Source of the DNA: Geosiphon pyriformis
Lineage: Eukaryota > Glomeromycota > Glomeromycetes > Archaeosporales > Geosiphonaceae
Length of the DNA: 64,000 nt
Direction: 5' to 3'
Assembly (NCBI GenBank): GCA_016748015.1
Contig: JAAOMT010000599.1
Location: 382,858-446,857 of the forward strand
In this document: positions 59,236-64,000 of the stretch, one piece after another
How positions within the stretch are numbered: the stretch's first letter is position 1
Layout of the letters: the number at the start of each line of letters is the position of its first letter
Made by a program: the position numbers and the translations under genes
The notes under the pieces: model-generated
Databases searched by the model: none
What the model was told of the DNA's origin: nothing
The model's input: only the letters and a program-made list of their open reading frames with translations

Positions 59236-61000
59236 TCAAGATAGTTTTTCCATAACAACATGGTAGTTTTCAGAGCTAGGGTTTGGGTTGATTTTTGGTA
59301 GTGAATGTCCAATAATTTCAGAGAAATTGAGGACTGTTTGGGATAATTCTTGTTGAAAGATATTACTGTGAATAACTCCAATTTCTAAGTTATTTAATAA
59401 AACTATGAGATAATTATTGGGATTGTAAAAAATAACTCAGACTTTCTTTGTTCCTTCTGGGATGTAAATATTTGGGATCAAGATATTATGTTCCAAGCAG
59501 ATTTGTTCATTGGACTCAAAAATTTGTTGTGTAGTTGTTGGCTTTAGACAGGTATAGATTTCAGGGTGTTCTCCAAAAGGTAAAATAGTGATTGGTTGGG
59601 GAAGGCATAAAATTTGATGAGACTTATTTTGTTTATTGAAAGCTATGTTTACTGGAACTGTAAATCATCCAGTTGAACCAAAACTTTGTGTTCCTCTTTC
59701 ACTTTTTCCCAATTGTTCTCTTTTATTGACTAATTGTAAGCCCGAAATGTTGATTAAGAGTAAATAAATAACTTGAGCAATTTTCTTGGCATATTCAATT
59801 TTGAAAGGCTTATCAGTTTCATTTTGTAATATTATTGTAATGTCTCCTGTATATCCGGCATCTATAATTCCTCTTCTAATGTTAATTCTTTTGTTTGCCA
59901 AGAATGATTGGAAAGTGATTTAAACCATTGCTCCTAGTAGAATTTCGAGAGCAATTTTGAAGTTGATCTTGGCATATTCAATTTTGAAAGGCTTATCAGT
60001 TTCATTTTGTAATATTATTGTAATGTCTCCTGTATATCCGGCATCTATAATTCCTCTTCTAATGTTAATTCTTTTGTTTGCCAAGAATGATTGGAAAGTG
60101 ATTTAAACCATTGCTCCTAGTAGAATTTCGAGAGCAATTTTGAAGTTGATCTTGGTAAGAGAATTTGGTAGAAGAACCAAAGTGTCTTTTTCTAGATATC
60201 ATAGATCATATCCAGCATCAATTTTATGTGCTTTTTCAGGCTTTATTCTTTGTCTATTGTTGTTGAAGTATTTGAGCTGTAAAGTAGGCTGACTTTCAAT
60301 AAGATAGACAGGTGTTATTTCAATTTTTTCTGTTGCTTTAGGCTCACCAAATTTGATTTCATATTTGTCACTTTCACTGGGTAATGGAATGCTAAGAGCA
60401 TAGCATTCAGAACACCATTGTTCATCACAAGGCATTATGTATTCCTCACATAATTTAATGTTCATTTGCTCTAACCATTGAGCTTGAGCTTCTTTGGTCA
60501 GGTAAGTGTGACTTGCGATTTGATGGTATACTTCTATTTCATCTTCATAATCAAATCCAGCTAATTCCAAGGTATATTTGATATATTCAGCTTCTTTCAT
60601 TTAAAGGACATCTTCTTTGGTTCCTTCGTTAATTAAAACTATGGCAAGTTCATAAATCATTTCAGCATAATGGGAATAGTGATAGAGTTTGTTAAGGGCA
60701 CTGTTGTATGCAGCATTGAAAGGTGTTCCACGTTTTACTTTTTCTGTAATAGAAAGAGCATATTGACAAGTTTGATTGCAGACTCCTCCTTTAAATGCAA
60801 TATCGATCTAATCACATTCATTGGGAAGCTGCTTTCCACAAATAAGACAGGGTGTTTTATCCCATTTTCCGCTTCTTTTGATCAAATGGTCTCATTATTC
60901 TCAATGGCAGGCATTGCAATAGTAGCAGGTGTAACTTTCATATTCTTCCTCAGGTAAAATACAAGCTTCCATTAACAATAGTTTCTTGTGGCAGTCCTTA
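59236..61000 (-). pseudogene. Cysteine-rich region, dUTPase (with internal duplication) and downstream region of gypsy copy B
   Basis: From the N-terminus (high coordinates): Cys-rich part with CYYCNACH, CLICGKQL, NQTCQYAL, CEEYIMPC and CSECYAL; motif 1 IDAGYDL* (about 60200); motif 2 degraded (GAMV*ITFQSFL against GAMVQIASRSSL in A); motif 3 GIIDAGYTGDI; motif 4 KKIAQ; motif 5 RGTQSFGSTG (Gly to Ser). A 61-codon segment containing motifs 2 and 3 is present twice (59785-60150). The downstream region ends at TGA 59236-59238. The protein could not be active. Confidence 0.87.
59785..60150 (-). repeat. Perfect 183-bp tandem duplication inside the dUTPase
   Basis: 59785-59967 and 59968-60150 appear identical base for base. 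183 is 61 codons, so the frame is kept. Both borders carry TCTTGG, a microhomology that would allow slippage or end-joining duplication. Copies A and C have a single version. Confidence 0.93.
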
Positions 61001-61873
61001 TATTTAAGGGGAATATAGGGGTGTTGTTTCCTTGGTTTAGGTTTTGAGTAAGAGATATTCCATCCTGGGGTTTTGAATTCAGAGTGTGCTGTAAAATATT
61101 CTTGTTTAGTTTCATCAGCCCAATTGGACGTTGATCCAAGAGCCATGAATGTTTCGATTATTGGTTTTTCTTCTTCTGTTTTGAATTCAAAAGCCGGGGC
61201 TTTTTTGGAGTGTTTGTCGAATGTACCACAAGTGGTAGGTACTCGGGCATGTTGTCCTTGGTAAGAGATTTGTAGTTCTTGGGTTTTCCAGTCTAATTTT
61301 GCATTGGCTTTTTGAAGCCAGTTGTTTCCAACAAAGGCTTGATACTGGGGAGCATTTATTACAAGAACTTTGACTGGAATAGTGATTCCATCAAGAGTGA
61401 ACAAAAAATTGTTAATTTCTCCAACTGGAGTTTTTTTTCATGCCATCAACAGTAACAATTACTGTTTAAGCTGGTCAGTCAACATTTTTCTTTAACTGGT
61501 GCATCAACTAGTAAGTAATAATACTCCCAGCAGATCCACTATCTAAGATTAATTGAATTGGCTTTCCTTCTATTTCAGCTTCTGTGTACATTGCAGTGAT
61601 GGCTTTTTGCTCATTAGCTGCTGCATTGCTAAGCAAAAATGGTGATTCATTTGCTTCAAATTCGAAAGGGAAAATATCAGAGAGATTGGCATTTTCGGTG
61701 ATTCTGGCCAGTGAGATAGTGGTGTTGTTTTTAGAAGGGTTTTGTTGTTGTGCTGCAGCTCTACCTTCCAAAAGTGCAGTATAGTAAAAATTCTGTTCTT
61801 CCGGCATTTTTAAATAACTGGGTTGAGTGTGGTAGTGATTAGGTCTTGGCTGGACTGGATTTTGGGGAACCAA
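61001..61873 (-). pseudogene. Aspartic protease region of gypsy copy B
   Basis: Catalytic loop LILDSGSAGSIITY near 61510-61555 with Asp intact. The second half is open in 60901-61404 (FTLDGITIPVKVLVINAPQY, VGNNWLQKANAKLDWKTQEL). A TAG near 61508, a TGA near 61475 and a short frame disruption near 61440 (an extra T in a T run compared with copy A) separate the two halves. Confidence 0.82.
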
Positions 61874-63619
61874 TTGGTTATTTGGGTTGACTCTGTTGTT
61901 GTTTGTTGTGAATCAGTTTTGTGGTGCAAATTGGTTTTGTTGAACTAATTGTTGAGCAGATACTTGGTAATATTGAATGGGAGGTTGTTGATATGGTTGT
62001 TGCATTGGCTGTAGAGCAGGTTGATAGTAGTTGTTTTGATATTGAGATCTTGGTAGATAGTAAGCTGGTGGTAGGAGTTGGTAATAAGATTGTTGTAGTG
62101 AAGAGTAACATTAATTACTCCTGTTTTGTTGGTCTCGTTGTAGTTTTCTGCAATCTCTTTTTCAGTAGCCAGGAATTCCACAGTAATGGCAATTCTGAGG
62201 CTGGTTATTAGAAGATGATGTGAAGCTATTTTGATTTCGTCTTTGGAGTGGTTAATATCTTTGGGGTTGCTGTTGATGTTGGTTGGTGAAGTAGTTTTCA
62301 ACTTTCTTTGTGAGTTGGTTGATTTTTTCCTCAGCTGCTGAGCTGGTTTCTTCAATGGCTAAGTTCACAAGTTTTGTATGATTGGCTTCTTCCATGGCCA
62401 TTTTATATCTCTTTGCATGCTAAATGGCAGAGTTTAAATCTTTTGGGGCATGTGGGCGAACTTTTTTAATCAATTTATCCTTTAAACCAGCAATAAATTG
62501 ATCCAAAATTTGAGCATTGGAATAATAATCATTAGTTTCAAGTTGGCGAATTTGTCTGAGAAGTTTGTTGAATTTCCCAATATAAGTCATGACAGATTCA
62601 AATAGCTCTTGTTTGATATTTCAGAAGCAATTCCAGAGAGTGATAAAAGTGTTGTTGTCAGTAAACTGTTCTAAAAAGGCAGTTTTAAAGGCTGTTTAGT
62701 CATTAAAAGGGGTGGTCAAGTTTTCGAACCATTTGCCTACTGTTTCTTTAAGAAAGTAGAGAATTGTTCTGAACATTCTGGCAGCATTCCATCCATTTGC
62801 ATCTCCAGCTTTAGTAACTTGGTCAAGCCATTCTTGGGGACTGGTCTCAATGTCTTCTCCATTAAATTCAGGGATTTTTGTAATGTATGCTGTCATTTTG
62901 TCTTCTTCATTTTCACTGTTTATTGATTTTTCTTGTTCTGATTCAGTTTCTTCACTTTCCAGACTTTCTGAATGATTACTTTCATTTTTTTGTAAGTAAT
63001 CGATGATATTGGCACTTGTTAATATTGATTTCTGCTGTTAAGTAGGATTTGTTGACTGATAATCTTCTGGTCTGGAGAAACATTTAAGTGGTGAATTTGG
63101 TGTTTGTGGTTGAACAAGTGAAATTGGGAATGGTGTAATAGAAAGTGGTAATTTGACACTGGTTCTTTGTTCAGGTGTTTGCAAGTGTTTAGCAGTTGTT
63201 ATTGGTAGTATTGGAGTATTTGGGGTGGTTCTTGAATATTGTTTCAATTTTTGTTTGCCTTTGTTGCTTGTTTCTGTCTCTGATTCAAAATCAATAGAGT
63301 ATTGAGATTGCACTAGATATGTTTCTTCACAGTATTTGATAATGTTAAAATTAAGTTCTTGAAAGTAAGTGGCAAGTGTTTCACTGTTAAGGTCTTCAGT
63401 TCCCAACTGTGAATAGTGCACTAAATTATTGTAAAGGTTGCTTCTAACTTCTGAGATGTTGTAATTTCCAAAAAGATAATTGTTGATGCAATTTTCAATA
63501 TATTGGTATACTGATTTTTTGATAACTTTAATTCCGTCTGGAATGTTGAATCTTTGCTTGCAGTGAGTGTAAATTAACTGGTAATACTCTAGAGTTGTTG
63601 CATCTGGTGTGGTCACCAC
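61874..63619 (-). pseudogene. gag region of gypsy copy B (degraded)
   Basis: ATG at 63619 (MVTTPDATTLEYYQLIYTHC), open for 193 codons, then stops. Capsid region with NGWNAARMF (Trp kept, TGG, unlike copies A and C) and FYFLKETVGKWFENL near 62700-62830. CCHC region near 62150-62200. TAG at 62420-62422 at the same codon as in copy A. Gln/Tyr-rich tail with TGA at 61913-61915, also shared with A. Confidence 0.85.
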
Positions 63620-63644
63620 TTTGAAGTTGTTTTTGCTATGTTGT

Positions 63645-63664
63645 TTCCATAGGAGAGCACCAAA
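63645..63664 (-). other. Primer-binding site of gypsy copy B
   Basis: Minus strand TTTGGTGCTCTCCTATGG next to the 5' LTR, same first 12 bases as copy A. Confidence 0.7.
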
Positions 63665-64000
63665 TGTTACTGGAGGTTTTTGGTCTCTTCTTAGCTCTTG
63701 TATGTTTGTTGTAATGCTGTTAATTCATGACTATGGAAAGTGTTTAAACCTCCGATAACTGAATTTATTCTTTTGAATTATCTTCTATAATTTGAATTGC
63801 TGGGCTTATAGTGGAATGGCCAATTCTGTGCCAGTTACTTATATAGTTACATTGTAGTAAACATTGACTTTTTTCCAGGAAATGCTCATTTGGAAGCTTA
63901 CTAAAATTGTGTAGTTACTTTGCTGTGAAAGTCAACTCTTCTACAGGAATCTTGTCTGTAGGCTACCCTTAATGATTATGATAAAAAAAAAAAAAAAAAA
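63665..64000 (-). repeat. 5' LTR of gypsy copy B (first 336 bp, cut by window end)
   Basis: TGTTACTGGAGGTTTTTGG onward, matching 54564-54899. The window ends in an 18-base A run where copy A has AAAAAAAAGATAAAAAAAAG. Confidence 0.9.

Larger units (their letters stand above)
54564..64000 (-). mobile_element. Ty3/gypsy LTR retrotransposon, copy B (same family as A; 5' LTR cut by window edge)
   Basis: Minus strand, module order as in copy A. The complete 3' LTR is at 54564-55549 and the first 336 bp of the 5' LTR at 63665-64000. Fewer stops than copy A but still many. It contains a perfect 183-bp tandem duplication in the dUTPase. Several stops are shared with copy A at the same codon (for example TAG in gag and TGA before RT), so the common ancestor already had them. 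Confidence 0.93.

Noticed and set aside
63983-64000. Terminal A run as a poly-A tail or transcript end
   Set aside because: It lies within the gypsy LTR where copy A and the 3' LTR of B have an A-rich stretch broken by G. The long run may simply be a local slip or a sequence end.

Overview
The window is a 64 kb, strongly A+T-rich piece of a filamentous fungal nuclear genome that is almost entirely retrotransposons. It holds one small island of two host genes, a pentatricopeptide-repeat (PPR) protein and an NDUFAF7/MidA-type methyltransferase with short GT-AG introns. The mix of decayed LINEs with RNase H, dUTPase-carrying Ty3/gypsy elements, a pogo/Tigger relic and intron-poor AT-rich host genes suggests an arbuscular mycorrhizal fungus (Glomeromycotina, possibly Gigasporaceae). 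That placement is inference from family resemblance, not a search result.

Layout. 1-9094: gypsy copy A, minus strand, its 3' LTR cut by the window edge; it is inserted into a LINE. 9095-12485: the rest of that LINE (LINE1, plus). 12486-18215: a very AT-rich desert. 18216-23812 and 33943-35095: a near full-length LINE (LINE2, minus; ORF1 plus ORF2), split by the complete gypsy element C (23813-33942, plus) inside its ORF1. 35405-37135: a LINE relic (LINE4) broken by a solo LTR. 37690-38320: LINE5 3' end (plus). 38430-40890: LINE6 (minus). 42230-46706: the two host genes, both minus. 46863-47700: a pogo/Tigger-like DNA transposon relic. 48816-54400: LINE3 (minus), interrupted by a solo LTR (52895-53730). 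54564-64000: gypsy copy B (minus), same family as A, running off the right edge inside its 5' LTR.

The gypsy elements share one plan: LTR, primer-binding site, gag with CCHC knuckle, aspartic protease, a cysteine-rich region, a five-motif dUTPase, a further beta-rich region, reverse transcriptase, RNase H, integrase, a small extra 3' ORF, polypurine tract, LTR. A and B are one family. C and the two solo LTRs are a second, related family. None is intact: nonsense codons and missense changes, mostly G:C to A:T transitions, are spread throughout, and the RT catalytic Asp pair is altered in all three gypsy copies and in two of three LINE RTs.

The host genes are adjacent and head-to-tail, and both products appear to be mitochondrial: an RNA-binding PPR protein and a complex I assembly methyltransferase.
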